Assembly (NCBI GenBank): GCA_035527255.1
Contig: DATLAW010000053.1
Location: 1-18,589 of the forward strand
DNA from: Thermohalobaculum sp035527255
Lineage (GTDB): Bacteria > Pseudomonadota > Alphaproteobacteria > Rhodobacterales > Rhodobacteraceae
Direction: 5' to 3'
DNA length: 18,589 nt
The notes beneath the pieces are model-generated. The model made no database searches. It saw nothing but the letters and a program-made list of their open reading frames with translations, and was not told the DNA's origin. Below are positions 5,822-13,630 of the stretch, piece by piece (the first letter of the stretch is position 1; the number at the start of each line of letters is the position of its first letter). A program made the position numbers and the translations under genes.

Positions 5822-6336
5822 CGGCGATCCCGGTCATCACCACCGAGCGCCTGACGCTGCGCGCGGCGCGCTTTGACGACTTCGAGGCCTATGCGGGGTT
5901 CTTTGGCTCGGAGCGCTCGAACTACGAAGACGGGCCGCTGGGCCGGGTGCAGGCGTGGAAGGAATTCGCCGCGGTTACCGGCCAATGGTCGCTACGGGGG
6001 TACGGCGCCTGGTCGGTCGAGGATCGCGCCAGCGGCGCCTATATCGGCGAGGCCGGCCTGTTTCATCCCGTCCACTACCCCGAGGCCGAAATCGGCTGGA
6101 TGGTCGTGTCCGGAGCCGAGGGCAAGGGCATCGCCCACGAAGCCGCAATCGCCGTCCGCAGCTTCGCCTATGGCACACTCGGCCTGAAAACGCTGGTCAG
6201 CTATATCGACCACGACAACGCCCGCTCGATCCGCCTCGCCGAACGCCTCGGCGCAATCCGCGACGACACCGCCCCGCTGCCCGAGGGCGAGCGCTGCCTA
6301 TGCTACCGTCACCCTGGACCGGAGGCGCTATTATGA
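5818..6336 (+). CDS. GNAT-family N-acetyltransferase (RimJ/RimL-like)
   Basis: 172 aa. It starts T-E-R-L-T-L-R-A-A, typical of the RimJ/RimL branch (Acetyltransf_3), and has the acetyl-CoA loop E-G-K-G-I-A within motif A at about residues 90-110, followed by V-S-Y-I-D-H-D-N-A-R-S-I, the late helix motif with Asn. The predicted reaction is acetyl transfer from acetyl-CoA to an amine; the substrate is unknown. It overlaps ffh by ATGA and overlaps the chorismate mutase gene by ATGA, so it is translationally coupled on both sides. Position in a ribosome-related operon makes a translation-linked protein target possible, but that is inference. Confidence 0.88.
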   Translation: MTAIPVITTERLTLRAARFDDFEAYAGFFGSERSNYEDGPLGRVQAWKEFAAVTGQWSLRGYGAWSVEDRASGAYIGEAGLFHPVHYPEAEIGWMVVSGAEGKGIAHEAAIAVRSFAYGTLGLKTLVSYIDHDNARSIRLAERLGAIRDDTAPLPEGERCLCYRHPGPEALL

Positions 6337-6629
6337 CCAACGACGAATCCCGCGCGCAGACGCTGCTCGGCGAATTGCGCCACTCGATCGATAATCTCGA
6401 TGCGATTCTGCTCCATACCCTGGCCGAGCGGTTCCGCTGCACCCAGAGCGTCGGCAAGCTGAAGGCCGAGCACGACCTGCCCGCCGCCGATCCATCCCGC
6501 GAGGCGCGCCAGATTGCGCGGCTTCAGCGGTTGGCCGAAGAATCCGGCCTCGACCCTAAATTTGCCAAAAAGTTCATGCGCTTCATTGTCGATGAAGTGA
6601 TCCACCATCACCAACAGTTCCAGAAATAG
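6333..6629 (+). CDS. Chorismate mutase, AroQ class
   Basis: 98 aa, all-helical AroQ-type monofunctional chorismate mutase. It converts chorismate to prephenate for Phe and Tyr synthesis. The family pattern is visible: L-R-x-x-I-D-N-L-D-A-I-L-L in helix 1 with the catalytic Arg, V-G-K-L-K-A near residue 45, and P-A-A-D-P-S-R-E before helix 2. GGAGG lies 8 nt before the ATG, which overlaps the stop of the acetyltransferase gene. This gene is found between ffh and rpsP in other alphaproteobacteria, as I recall; why it is there is unclear. A hairpin follows the stop. Confidence 0.88.
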   Translation: MTNDESRAQTLLGELRHSIDNLDAILLHTLAERFRCTQSVGKLKAEHDLPAADPSREARQIARLQRLAEESGLDPKFAKKFMRFIVDEVIHHHQQFQK

Positions 6630-6646
6630 CCTCCGAGACCGGAGGC
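6629..6646 (+). terminator. Weak intrinsic terminator or attenuator before rpsP
   Basis: GCCTCC (6629-6634) pairs with GGAGGC (6641-6646) across a 6-nt loop, followed by TTTC. The stem begins at the last base of the chorismate mutase stop codon. With such a short T-run it may only dampen transcription into rpsP or mark an RNA-processing point. Confidence 0.35.
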
Positions 6647-6668
6647 TTTCGCCCAAGGAGAGAACACC

Positions 6669-7217
6669 ATGTCCATGAAGATCAGACTGGCCCGCGGCGG
6701 GTCGAAGAAACGCCCGTTCTACCGGATCGTTGCAGCCGATAGCCGGATGCCGCGCGATGGCCGCTTTATCGAACGGCTCGGCACCTACAACCCGCTGTTG
6801 GCGAAGGATTCGGAGGAGCGGGTGAAGATGAATGTCGAGCGCATCCAGTATTGGATCGGCCACGGCGCCCAGCCAACCGACCGGATTCAGCGCATGCTCG
6901 AGGCGGCTGGCGTGGTGCCGGCCAAGACCCGCTCAAACCCCCAAAGCGCCATCCCCGGCGAGAAGGCCAAGAAGCGCGCCGAGGAGAAGGCGGCGAAGGT
7001 GATTGCCGCCGCTGAAGCCGCAGCGGCCCCCGCCCCTGCCCCAGCCCCCGTCGAGGAAGTGGTCGAGGAGCCAGCAGTCGAAGTAGCCGAAGAAGCAGCG
7101 GTTGAAGCGACCGAAGAAGGAGCAGCCGAAGTCGCCGAGGAAGCAGCGGCAGAGCCTGCCGAGGAAGCAGCGGCGGAACCGGCTGAGGCGGCAACCAAAG
7201 AGCCTGCCGCCGAGTGA
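6669..7217 (+). CDS. rpsP: 30S ribosomal protein S16 with long acidic repeat tail
   Basis: 182 aa. Residues 1-82 are a standard S16 (start M-K-I-R-L-A-R-G-G-S-K-K-R-P-F-Y; R-D-G-R-F-I-E-R-L-G-T-Y-N-P near 29-42). S16 is needed for early 30S assembly. The rest is unusual: a basic linker (83-112) and an Ala/Glu/Pro-rich acidic tail (113-182) that about doubles the protein; E. coli S16 is 82 aa. Part of the tail is encoded by four tandem 24-bp units. AAGGAG lies 8 nt before the ATG. The tail is probably disordered. Such tails occur in some alphaproteobacteria; their role is unknown to me. Confidence 0.96.
   Translation: MSMKIRLARGGSKKRPFYRIVAADSRMPRDGRFIERLGTYNPLLAKDSEERVKMNVERIQYWIGHGAQPTDRIQRMLEAAGVVPAKTRSNPQSAIPGEKAKKRAEEKAAKVIAAAEAAAAPAPAPAPVEEVVEEPAVEVAEEAAVEATEEGAAEVAEEAAAEPAEEAAAEPAEAATKEPAAE
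7086..7181 (+). repeat. Four degenerate 24-bp tandem repeats within rpsP
   Basis: Units begin at 7086, 7110, 7134 and 7158. They encode A-E-E-A-A-V-E-A, T-E-E-G-A-A-E-V, A-E-E-A-A-A-E-P and A-E-E-A-A-A-E-P. The last two units differ by only a few silent bases, which points to recent duplication. Copy number could vary between strains without shifting the frame. Confidence 0.75.
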
Positions 7218-7232
7218 GCGGAGTGACCGGCC

Positions 7233-7790
7233 ATGCCGGAGCATGACGTCAATCTGATCTGTGTCGGCGCCATCGCCGGGGCCTTTGGCGTGGCCGGCGA
7301 GGCGCGCCTCAAATCGTTCTGCGCCGATCCGCAGGCAATTGCCGACTACGGACCACTGTCCACCGAGGATGGGACGCGCAACTTCGCGATCAAGCTGACC
7401 CGGACGGTGAAGGAGGGTTTCGCGGCGCGGCTTTCAGGCGTGACCACCCGCGAGGAGGCCGAGGCGCTGAAGGGCACCCGGCTGTATGCCCCACGTGATC
7501 GTCTGCCCTCGCTGCCCGATGACGAGTTTTATCATGCCGATCTTGTTGGGCTGACGGTTGTGGACACTGGCGGGATCGAGATCGGCAAGGTTCGGGCTAT
7601 CCATGATCACGGCGCTGGCGATATGCTGGAAGTGACCGGTACCGGCGGCGAACGTCTGGGCCGGACGGTGCTGATACCCTTCACCCAGGCCGCGGTGCCG
7701 ACCGTCGATCTGGCCCAGGGACGGGTTGTCGTCGACCCGCCGGAGGGAATACTGGACAGTAATGACGACCCGGAGGAGCCTGACGCATGA
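7233..7790 (+). CDS. rimM: 16S rRNA processing / ribosome maturation factor RimM
   Basis: 185 aa. RimM binds S19 and helps maturation of the 30S head. The N-terminal RimM beta-barrel (about 5-90) starts I-C-V-G-A-I-A-G-A-F-G-V-A-G-E; the C-terminal PRC-barrel starts around D-D-E-F-Y-H-A-D-L-V-G-L and includes L-I-P-F-T near residue 147. An acidic tail of about 15 residues (S-N-D-D-P-E-E-P-D-A) ends it. It begins 15 nt after rpsP and its TGA overlaps the next ATG, so the downstream gene is coupled. Confidence 0.95.
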   Translation: MPEHDVNLICVGAIAGAFGVAGEARLKSFCADPQAIADYGPLSTEDGTRNFAIKLTRTVKEGFAARLSGVTTREEAEALKGTRLYAPRDRLPSLPDDEFYHADLVGLTVVDTGGIEIGKVRAIHDHGAGDMLEVTGTGGERLGRTVLIPFTQAAVPTVDLAQGRVVVDPPEGILDSNDDPEEPDA

Positions 7791-8095
7791 CCGGCCATCA
7801 CGATCGGGACAGCCCCAAGCATCTGTTTGCCTTGATCCGCGATGTGCTGATCCAGGATTGGGATCCGCTCGGCCTGTCGGATGCACCGGGCACGCCCGAC
7901 GACTATGACGCAGTGGCGCGCGAACTGCACGCGCTGATCACTGACCCGGAGACCACAGCCGAGCGGATCGCCGCCTATCTGCGTTGGGTCGAGGGCGCGC
8001 AGATGGGCCTGCAACGGCGGCCGGGCATGGCCAAGGCGGCGGCGCAACGGATCATGGCGCTTAAGGGTGAGGGTGGCGGGGCGAATGGCGGGTGA
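7787..8095 (+). CDS. Small hypothetical protein inside the rimM-trmD unit
   Basis: 102 aa, acidic and helical. The N-terminal half has L-F-A-L-I-R-D-V-L-I-Q-D-W-D-P-L-G-L and then D-D-Y-D-A-V-A-R-E-L; the pattern of a helix, W-D-P and a D/E-Y-D motif resembles the DUF1871 group and some small immunity-type proteins. That likeness is from memory and of low confidence. The C-terminal part is Gly/Ala/Lys-rich. Translational coupling is clear: ATGA with rimM, and an 11-nt overlap with the chosen trmD start. Unlike the core genes around it, this one is not normally part of rimM-trmD outside related lineages. Function unknown. Confidence 0.8.
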   Translation: MTGHHDRDSPKHLFALIRDVLIQDWDPLGLSDAPGTPDDYDAVARELHALITDPETTAERIAAYLRWVEGAQMGLQRRPGMAKAAAQRIMALKGEGGGANGG

Positions 8096-8966
8096 CCCAT
8101 CCAAACCCCGCTCGCACGGCATGTTCCGACCCCGCGTCACGGCGCAGCCGCGCCCGCTGATCGAAGGTCAGGTAGCGGTCGGTTCGTTCCAGGTCAAAGT
8201 GCTGACGATCCTGCCCGAAATGTTCCCCGGCGCCCTCGAAGCCTCGCTGATCGGCAAGGCGCTGAACCAGCATATCTGGTCGCTGGAAGTGCTGGACATT
8301 CGCGATTTTGCGAGCAATAAGCACCGCACTGTCGACGATACCCCCGCTGGTGGCGGGCCGGGCCTGGTGATGAAGCCCGATGTGGTGGCGGCGGCGATTG
8401 ACGCAGCGCAGGCGGATGCACGGCAAGACCGGTCGCGTTGGCCTGTGATTTATTTGTCCCCGCGCGGGCGGCCTTTCACCCAAGGTCGGGCGCGGGAACT
8501 GGCGGCGAGTGAAGGGATCACGCTGCTGTGTGGCCGCTTCGAAGGCGTCGATCAGCGGGTGCTGGAAGCGCGACGGGTCGAGGAGGTCTCGATCGGTGAT
8601 TTCGTCCTCACGGGCGGCGAGATCCCGGCGATGGCGCTGATCGACACGGTGGTGCGCCTGCTGCCCGGTGTTCTGGGCAACGAGGCGAGCCTGGACGAGG
8701 AAAGCTTTTCGCGGGGGCTGCTCGAGCACCCGCACTATACCAGGCCCCAGGTCTGGGAGGGACGCGAGATACCGGAGATTCTCCTCTCCGGTCATCACGC
8801 CAAGATCGCCAAGTGGCGGCTCTCCCAGGCTGAAAGGTTGACCAAAGAACGTCGTCCCGACCTCTGGCGGGCCCATACTTCTGAGATGGAGCGGGCAGCC
8901 GATGGAGACCGAGAGCTCTCGGACGCACAAACCTCCACCGCTAAAGGTGGGCAGACGAAGGACTGA
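8085..8966 (+). CDS. trmD: tRNA (guanine(37)-N1)-methyltransferase TrmD
   Basis: 293 aa from the ATG at 8085 (a GTG at 8067 adds six). TrmD transfers methyl from AdoMet to N1 of G37, preventing +1 frameshifts. The SPOUT core starts near residue 35 (F-Q-V-K-V-L-T-I-L-P-E-M-F-P-G). The trefoil knot holds L-L-C-G-R-F-E-G-V-D at 147-156, S-I-G-D-F-V-L-T-G-G-E at 169-179 and L-L-P-G-V-L-G-N at 192-199; E-S-F-S-R-G-L-L-E-H-P-H-Y-T-R-P follows. The position of E. coli Asp169 (from E-D-S-F) is Glu206 here. About 34 extra N-terminal and a 25-30-residue polar C-terminal extension make it longer than the usual 240-250 aa. A later start is possible. Confidence 0.94.
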   Translation: MAGDPSKPRSHGMFRPRVTAQPRPLIEGQVAVGSFQVKVLTILPEMFPGALEASLIGKALNQHIWSLEVLDIRDFASNKHRTVDDTPAGGGPGLVMKPDVVAAAIDAAQADARQDRSRWPVIYLSPRGRPFTQGRARELAASEGITLLCGRFEGVDQRVLEARRVEEVSIGDFVLTGGEIPAMALIDTVVRLLPGVLGNEASLDEESFSRGLLEHPHYTRPQVWEGREIPEILLSGHHAKIAKWRLSQAERLTKERRPDLWRAHTSEMERAADGDRELSDAQTSTAKGGQTKD

Positions 8967-8970
8967 GACG

Positions 8971-9366
8971 ATGAATCTGATAGCGCAGATCGAAGCCGAG
9001 CACATCGCGTCGCTCGCAACCAACCACCCCGATTTCGCCCCCGGCGACACCCTGCGTGTCGGCTTCAAGGTGACCGAGGGCACCCGCACCCGCGTGCAGA
9101 ATTACGAGGGCGTCTGCATCAGCCGCACCGGCGGCAAGACGCTGGGCGCGTCGTTCACCGTGCGCAAGATCTCGTTCGGCGAGGGCGTCGAGCGTGTGTT
9201 CCCGCTGTATTCGCCCTCGATCGACGGCATCGAGATTGTTCGCCGTGGCAAGGTACGCCGGGCCAAGCTGTATTACCTGCGCGAACGCCGCGGAAAATCG
9301 GCCCGCATCGTCGAGAAAACCAACTACCGGCCGATGGGCGACGGACCTAAGGCAGTTGTCGAGTAG
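8971..9366 (+). CDS. rplS: 50S ribosomal protein L19
   Basis: 131 aa, normal for the family. L19 sits at the 30S-50S interface. The sequence has the family patterns I-P-x-F-x-P-G-D-T-L-like D-F-A-P-G-D-T-L-R-V, G-T-R-T-R-V-Q-N-Y-E-G-V, S-F-T-V-R-K-I-S-F-G-E-G-V-E-R-V-F-P and R-R-A-K-L-Y-Y-L-R. GAAGGA lies about 9 nt before the ATG at 8971, 4 nt after trmD. An open extension upstream to 8902 is trmD sequence in another frame. It is the last gene of the operon and is followed by a strong terminator. Confidence 0.97.
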   Translation: MNLIAQIEAEHIASLATNHPDFAPGDTLRVGFKVTEGTRTRVQNYEGVCISRTGGKTLGASFTVRKISFGEGVERVFPLYSPSIDGIEIVRRGKVRRAKLYYLRERRGKSARIVEKTNYRPMGDGPKAVVE

Positions 9367-9389
9367 GCTGGTCTGAAGCGACGTTCCAG

Positions 9390-9424
9390 CGGGCGGTCCT
9401 TACGGGCCGCCCGTTTGCATTTTG
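9390..9424 (+). terminator. Rho-independent terminator of the ffh-rplS operon
   Basis: A 10-bp stem, left arm CGGGCGGTCC (9390-9399) and right arm GGGCCGCCCG (9404-9413, pairing with one G-U), has a TTAC loop and is followed by TTTGCATTTTG. It lies 24 nt after the rplS stop. Confidence 0.85.
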
Positions 9425-9434
9425 CCTTGCCGGA

Positions 9435-9614
9435 TCAAAAATCAACCGCCAAACCGCCCTTTTCCCAGTCGCCGTAGCGGGTCGGTTCGGCGCCCTTGCG
9501 GCCACCAAGCTCCAATGGAAGGGTTGGTGGCGCTGACTCTCGGGCCTCGGCCTCCGCCAATGCCCTTGCGGCAGCGGCGGCAATCCGGACTTTTTTAGCG
9601 CTGTCGTCAATCAT
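9435..9614 (-). CDS. DUF1674 / SdhAF4-like succinate dehydrogenase assembly factor
   Basis: 59 aa. The C-terminal signature G-A-E-P-T-R-Y-G-D-W-E-K-G-G, ending D-F, is the hallmark of DUF1674, whose eukaryotic members (SDHAF4/Sdh8) bind the flavinylated SDHA/Sdh1 subunit and support complex II assembly. The N-terminal half is Ala/Lys-rich and charged. The ATG at 9614 has GGGAG about 8 nt upstream. The bacterial role is inferred from the eukaryotic one. It converges on rplS across the terminator and is divergent from htpX, a neighbourhood (DUF1674/htpX/rsmB/purH) I associate with alphaproteobacteria. An extended reading to 9809 overlaps htpX and is not used. Confidence 0.88.
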   Translation of the reverse strand: MIDDSAKKVRIAAAAARALAEAEARESAPPTLPLELGGRKGAEPTRYGDWEKGGLAVDF

Positions 9615-9687
9615 ATATCTGCTCCCGGCCCTTGCGCGATCATATGGTCCTGGGGGATAGGATGGCAACCGGAGTGACCGACAATCC

Positions 9688-10617
9688 ATGAACACCGTGA
9701 AAACCATGATGCTGCTGGCGGCGATGACCGCCCTGTTCCTGTCGGTCGGCTGGCTGATCGGCGGCACGGCTGGTGCGCTGATCGCGTTGGTTTTCGCGCT
9801 GGGCGCCAATGCCTTCGCCTTCTGGAATTCGGACCGGCTGGCATTGGCGGCGCATGATGCGCGCGAGGTCGATCCGCAAACGGCGCCTGACCTCTACGGA
9901 ATAGTCGAGGGTTTGGCGCGCAATGCCGGTTTGCCGATGCCGCGGTTGTATGTCATCAACCAGGACCAGCCGAACGCCTTTGCCACCGGGCGCAGCCCGC
10001 AGCGTGCGGCGGTAGCGGTGACCACCGGTATCATGCGGCAATTGAGCGACGAGGAGCTGGCCGGGGTGATCGCGCATGAGTTGGCCCACATCAAGAATCG
10101 CGATACGCTGACGATGACGGTTGCCGCCACCGTCGCCGGTGCGATCTCGATGCTGGCGCAGTTTGGGATGTTCTTCGGCGGCGGTCGGAATCGCGGCTGG
10201 ATGGGCTTTGCCGGTATGCTGCTGGCGGCGGTCATGGCGCCGATCGCGGCGATGCTGATCCAGGCGACGATCAGCCGGACCCGCGAATATTCCGCCGACC
10301 GGATGGGCGGCGAGATCTGCGGCAACCCGCTGTGGCTGGCCTCGGCGCTGGGACGCATATCGGGCGCGGCGAGCCGGTTCGAAATGGAGACGGCGGAGAG
10401 CCACCCGGCCTCGGCCCATCTTTTCATCGTCAATCCGTTGTCGGGGCGCCCGATGGATGGCCTGTTCAGCACCCATCCCATGACCGAGAACCGCATCGCG
10501 GCGCTGAAACAGCAGGCGGTGGAGATGGAGCGGACCACAAACCTTAGCGGCCTGAGCACGTCGGAGCCGCAGCGGCCGAGCGTGCCTCAGACACGCGGCC
10601 GGGGTCCGTGGCAGTGA
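9688..10617 (+). CDS. htpX: Membrane zinc metalloprotease HtpX (M48 family)
   Basis: 309 aa. HtpX degrades misfolded or damaged inner-membrane proteins with FtsH. The zinc site H-E-L-A-H is at 130-134, with a third ligand Glu200 in R-E-Y-S-A-D. TM segments at about 7-25 and 27-45, plus a hydrophobic block at about 145-195, place the active site on the cytoplasmic side. The C-terminal tail is polar, rich in Ser, Thr, Pro and Arg. A 73-nt interval separates it from the divergent SdhAF4-like gene; I saw no convincing heat-shock promoter there. Its stop overlaps the start of rsmB. Confidence 0.95.
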   Translation: MNTVKTMMLLAAMTALFLSVGWLIGGTAGALIALVFALGANAFAFWNSDRLALAAHDAREVDPQTAPDLYGIVEGLARNAGLPMPRLYVINQDQPNAFATGRSPQRAAVAVTTGIMRQLSDEELAGVIAHELAHIKNRDTLTMTVAATVAGAISMLAQFGMFFGGGRNRGWMGFAGMLLAAVMAPIAAMLIQATISRTREYSADRMGGEICGNPLWLASALGRISGAASRFEMETAESHPASAHLFIVNPLSGRPMDGLFSTHPMTENRIAALKQQAVEMERTTNLSGLSTSEPQRPSVPQTRGRGPWQ

Positions 10618-11945
10618 GAACCCCGACGAAGCGTAGATCGATCCGTAAGGCTGGCGGCAAAGCGAACGACGATGAGGTTGTACCGGGTCTTGTGGCCCGG
10701 CAGGGAGCGCTGCACCTGATCAGTGCGGTGCTCGATCGCGGCGATATGCTGGACGAGGCGGGCATGCGCGGCAGCCCGGCCGAGCGGGCCGAGGCGCACG
10801 GGTTGGCCGACGTGACATTGCGCCGGTTGGGTCAAATCGATGCGGTGCTCGAGCGCTTTGTCGACAAGATGCCGAAGACACCGGTGAGCCATATCTTGCG
10901 GCTGATGGCGGCGGAGCTGATCTTTGTCGGCACCGCACCGCATGCGGCGGTTGATCTGGGTGTGCGGATGGTCAAGCGGGTCCGGGGCGCGTCGAAATTC
11001 TCCGGCATGGTCAATGCGGTTGGACGGCGGCTGGCGGAGCATGGGGCGGAGATCGCGGCGGGGCAGGATGCTGCACTGCTGAACGCCTCCGATTGGCTGC
11101 GCGAGGAGCTGAGCGCTGATTGGGGCGGCGAGGCAGCCAGGGCGATGGCGGTAGCGCATCTGACGCCGGCTCCGCATGATCTGACGTTGGCCAACCCCGC
11201 AAAGGCCGAGGCGCTGCCGATCGAGGCAACGGTCTTGCCAAGCGGCAGTCTACGGCTGACCGCCCGACCGCAGATCAGCGCGCTGCCGGGGTACAACGAG
11301 GGCGCCTGGTGGCTGCAGGACGCCGCGGCGGCGCTGCCGGCCCGGCTGATCGCGCAGCCGGATGGCAAACGGGTGCTCGATGTTTGCGCAGCGCCTGGGG
11401 GCAAGACCCTGCAACTTGCCGCCGCCGGCGCGCAGGTGACGGCGCTGGACATCTCGGCCCGGCGCATCGAGCGGGTCACCGAGAACCTGACCCGCACCGG
11501 GTTGACCGCGGAAATCGTCGTCGCGGATGCGCTGGGTTGGACGCCACCGATGCTATTCGACGCGATCCTTCTCGATGCGCCCTGCTCGTCTACCGGCACG
11601 ATCCGACGGCATCCGGATTTGCCGCGCCGACAGGGCGGCATCGATCTGGCGGCGCTGACCACCCTTCAAGCCCGGCTTCTGGACCGCACCGCTAAATGGC
11701 TGGTGCCGGGCGGTGTGTTGGTCTTCTGCACATGCTCGCTGTTCAAAGCCGAGGGCGAAGATCAGGCGCACGGGTTCCTCGAGCGCAACACCGACTTCGA
11801 ACGCGCGCCGATCGACCCTGTCGAGGCGGGCATTCCAGCCGAATTCATCACATCCGAGGGCGATCTGCGGACCCGGCCGGACTTTTGGGCGGAGCTCGGC
11901 GGGATCGACGGGTTCTTCGCCGCGCGGTTCCGGCGTAAAACCTGA
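10608..11945 (+). CDS. rsmB: 16S rRNA (cytosine(967)-C5)-methyltransferase RsmB-like
   Basis: 445 aa. An N-terminal NusB-like helical RNA-binding domain (about 25-155) precedes a Rossmann methyltransferase domain: AdoMet loop D-V-C-A-A-P-G-G-K-T at 258-267, D-A-P-C-S-S-T-G at 323-330 with Cys326, and C-T-C-S at 374-377 with likely nucleophile Cys376. This two-cysteine layout is typical of RNA m5C methyltransferases. The N-terminus is lysine/arginine-rich. The start is GTG at 10608; a second GTG at 10614 forms a GTGA overlap with the htpX stop and has better spacing from the G-run at 10601, so it may be the true start. The 98 nt after the stop lead into purH. Confidence 0.93.
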   Translation: MAVRTPTKRRSIRKAGGKANDDEVVPGLVARQGALHLISAVLDRGDMLDEAGMRGSPAERAEAHGLADVTLRRLGQIDAVLERFVDKMPKTPVSHILRLMAAELIFVGTAPHAAVDLGVRMVKRVRGASKFSGMVNAVGRRLAEHGAEIAAGQDAALLNASDWLREELSADWGGEAARAMAVAHLTPAPHDLTLANPAKAEALPIEATVLPSGSLRLTARPQISALPGYNEGAWWLQDAAAALPARLIAQPDGKRVLDVCAAPGGKTLQLAAAGAQVTALDISARRIERVTENLTRTGLTAEIVVADALGWTPPMLFDAILLDAPCSSTGTIRRHPDLPRRQGGIDLAALTTLQARLLDRTAKWLVPGGVLVFCTCSLFKAEGEDQAHGFLERNTDFERAPIDPVEAGIPAEFITSEGDLRTRPDFWAELGGIDGFFAARFRRKT

Positions 11946-12043
11946 AGCCCAAAAAATCGAGCCGCGACCAAACGGGGCGTTCTCTTGGCGGCCATAATGG
12001 AGTATCGCAACACCAACCCTCCGACCCATGCCAAAGGCCCCAG

Positions 12044-13630
12044 ATGACCGATATCGCACCCGTCCGCCGCGCTTTGATCTCGGTATCCGACAAGACCGGG
12101 CTCGAGGCGCTGGGCAAGCGGCTCAGCGCGGCAGGGGTTGAACTGGTCTCGACCGGCGGCACCGCCAGGGCATTGCGGTCAGCCGGTCTGACGGTGAGGG
12201 ATGTCGCCGAGCTGACCCGGTTTCCTGAGATGATGGATGGCCGGGTCAAGACCCTGCACCCGATGGTGCATGGCGGGCTGCTGGCGGTACGCGGCAATCC
12301 GGACCATGTTGCGGCGATGCAGGCCCATGGCATCGAGGCCATCGATCTCGCCGTGGTCAACCTGTATCCGTTCGAGGCCACCGTCGCCTGCGGCGCGGAC
12401 TACGACGATTGCGTCGAGAACATTGATATCGGCGGCCCGGCAATGATCCGCGCAGCGGCCAAGAACCATACGGATGTGGCAGTGGTGGTCGATGCCCAGG
12501 ATTACGAGGCGGTGCTGGCCGAGATCGAGGCGACCGGCGGCACGGCACTCACCACCCGCAAGCGGCTGGCAGCGACCGCCTATGCGCGAACCGCTGCCTA
12601 TGATGCGGCGGTGTCAGGGTGGATGGCAGGCGCGATTGGCGATGAAACACCGCGCCGCCGCGCCTTTGCGGGCACGCTGGCGCAGGGGCTGCGCTACGGC
12701 GAGAACCCACACCAGCGGGCGGCGTTCTATCTTGATGGCAGTGCCCGCTCGGGGGTTGCGACCGCGACCCAGCTTCAGGGCAAGGAACTTAGCTACAACA
12801 ACATCAACGACACCGATGCGGCCTATGAACTGGTCGCGGGGTTCGACCCCGCAGACGGCCCTGCGGTGGCGATCATCAAGCACGCTAATCCGTGTGGCGT
12901 CGCGCGCGGGGCAACGCTGCTGGAGGCCTACCGGGCCGCCTACGACTGCGACCCGGTCTCGGCCTTCGGTGGCATCGTGGCGCTGAACGGCATTCTGGAC
13001 GGTCCAACTGCCGCGCTGATTGCCGAGATCTTCACCGAGGTGGTGATCGCACCGGAGGCGGATGCGGACGCCCGTGCGGTCTTCGCCGCGAAGAAGAACC
13101 TACGGCTGCTGGTAACCGGTGCGCTGCCTGATCCACGCGCACCGCGCCTCGCCTGGCGGCAGGTAGCCGGGGGTTTTCTGGTCCAGGATCATGACATTGG
13201 ACACGTCGGTGTGGGCGATTTGACCGTGGTGACGAAGCGGACGCCAACCGCCTCCGAACTAGCCGATCTCATGTTCGCCTGGACCGTGGCCAAGCATGTG
13301 AAGTCCAACGCCATCGTCTACGCCAAGGCGGGCGCTACCGTGGGGATCGGCGCTGGCCAGATGAGCCGAGTCGATTCGACCCGCATCGCCGCGCAGAAAT
13401 CAGCCGACATGGCAGCAGGGCTGGGGCTGGCGGAGCCGACAGTGCGCGGATCGGTGGTCGCCTCGGACGCGTTCTTCCCCTTCCCTGATGGCCTGCTGAC
13501 GGCAGCGAAGGCCGGGGCCACGGCGGTGATCCAGCCCGGCGGCTCGATGCGTGACGCCGAGGTAATCGCGGCGGCGGATGCGGCCGGGTTGGCGATGGTA
13601 TTCACCGGGCAGCGGCATTTCCGGCATTAA
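12044..13630 (+). CDS. purH: Bifunctional AICAR formyltransferase / IMP cyclohydrolase PurH
   Basis: 528 aa, normal length. It carries out the last two steps of IMP synthesis. The N-terminal cyclohydrolase domain (1-about 200) has S-T-G-G-T at 36-40 and G-R-V-K-T-L-H-P at 66-73. The formyltransferase domain (about 205-528) has R-Y-G-E-N-P-H-Q at 217-224, catalytic Lys279-His280 in I-I-K-H-A-N-P-C-G and S-D-A-F-F-P-F-P-D-G near the C-terminus. AAAGG lies 6 nt before the ATG at 12044. After the stop are weak GC-rich stems and a TTTT (13667-13670), a possible weak terminator. Confidence 0.97.
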   Translation: MTDIAPVRRALISVSDKTGLEALGKRLSAAGVELVSTGGTARALRSAGLTVRDVAELTRFPEMMDGRVKTLHPMVHGGLLAVRGNPDHVAAMQAHGIEAIDLAVVNLYPFEATVACGADYDDCVENIDIGGPAMIRAAAKNHTDVAVVVDAQDYEAVLAEIEATGGTALTTRKRLAATAYARTAAYDAAVSGWMAGAIGDETPRRRAFAGTLAQGLRYGENPHQRAAFYLDGSARSGVATATQLQGKELSYNNINDTDAAYELVAGFDPADGPAVAIIKHANPCGVARGATLLEAYRAAYDCDPVSAFGGIVALNGILDGPTAALIAEIFTEVVIAPEADADARAVFAAKKNLRLLVTGALPDPRAPRLAWRQVAGGFLVQDHDIGHVGVGDLTVVTKRTPTASELADLMFAWTVAKHVKSNAIVYAKAGATVGIGAGQMSRVDSTRIAAQKSADMAAGLGLAEPTVRGSVVASDAFFPFPDGLLTAAKAGATAVIQPGGSMRDAEVIAAADAAGLAMVFTGQRHFRH

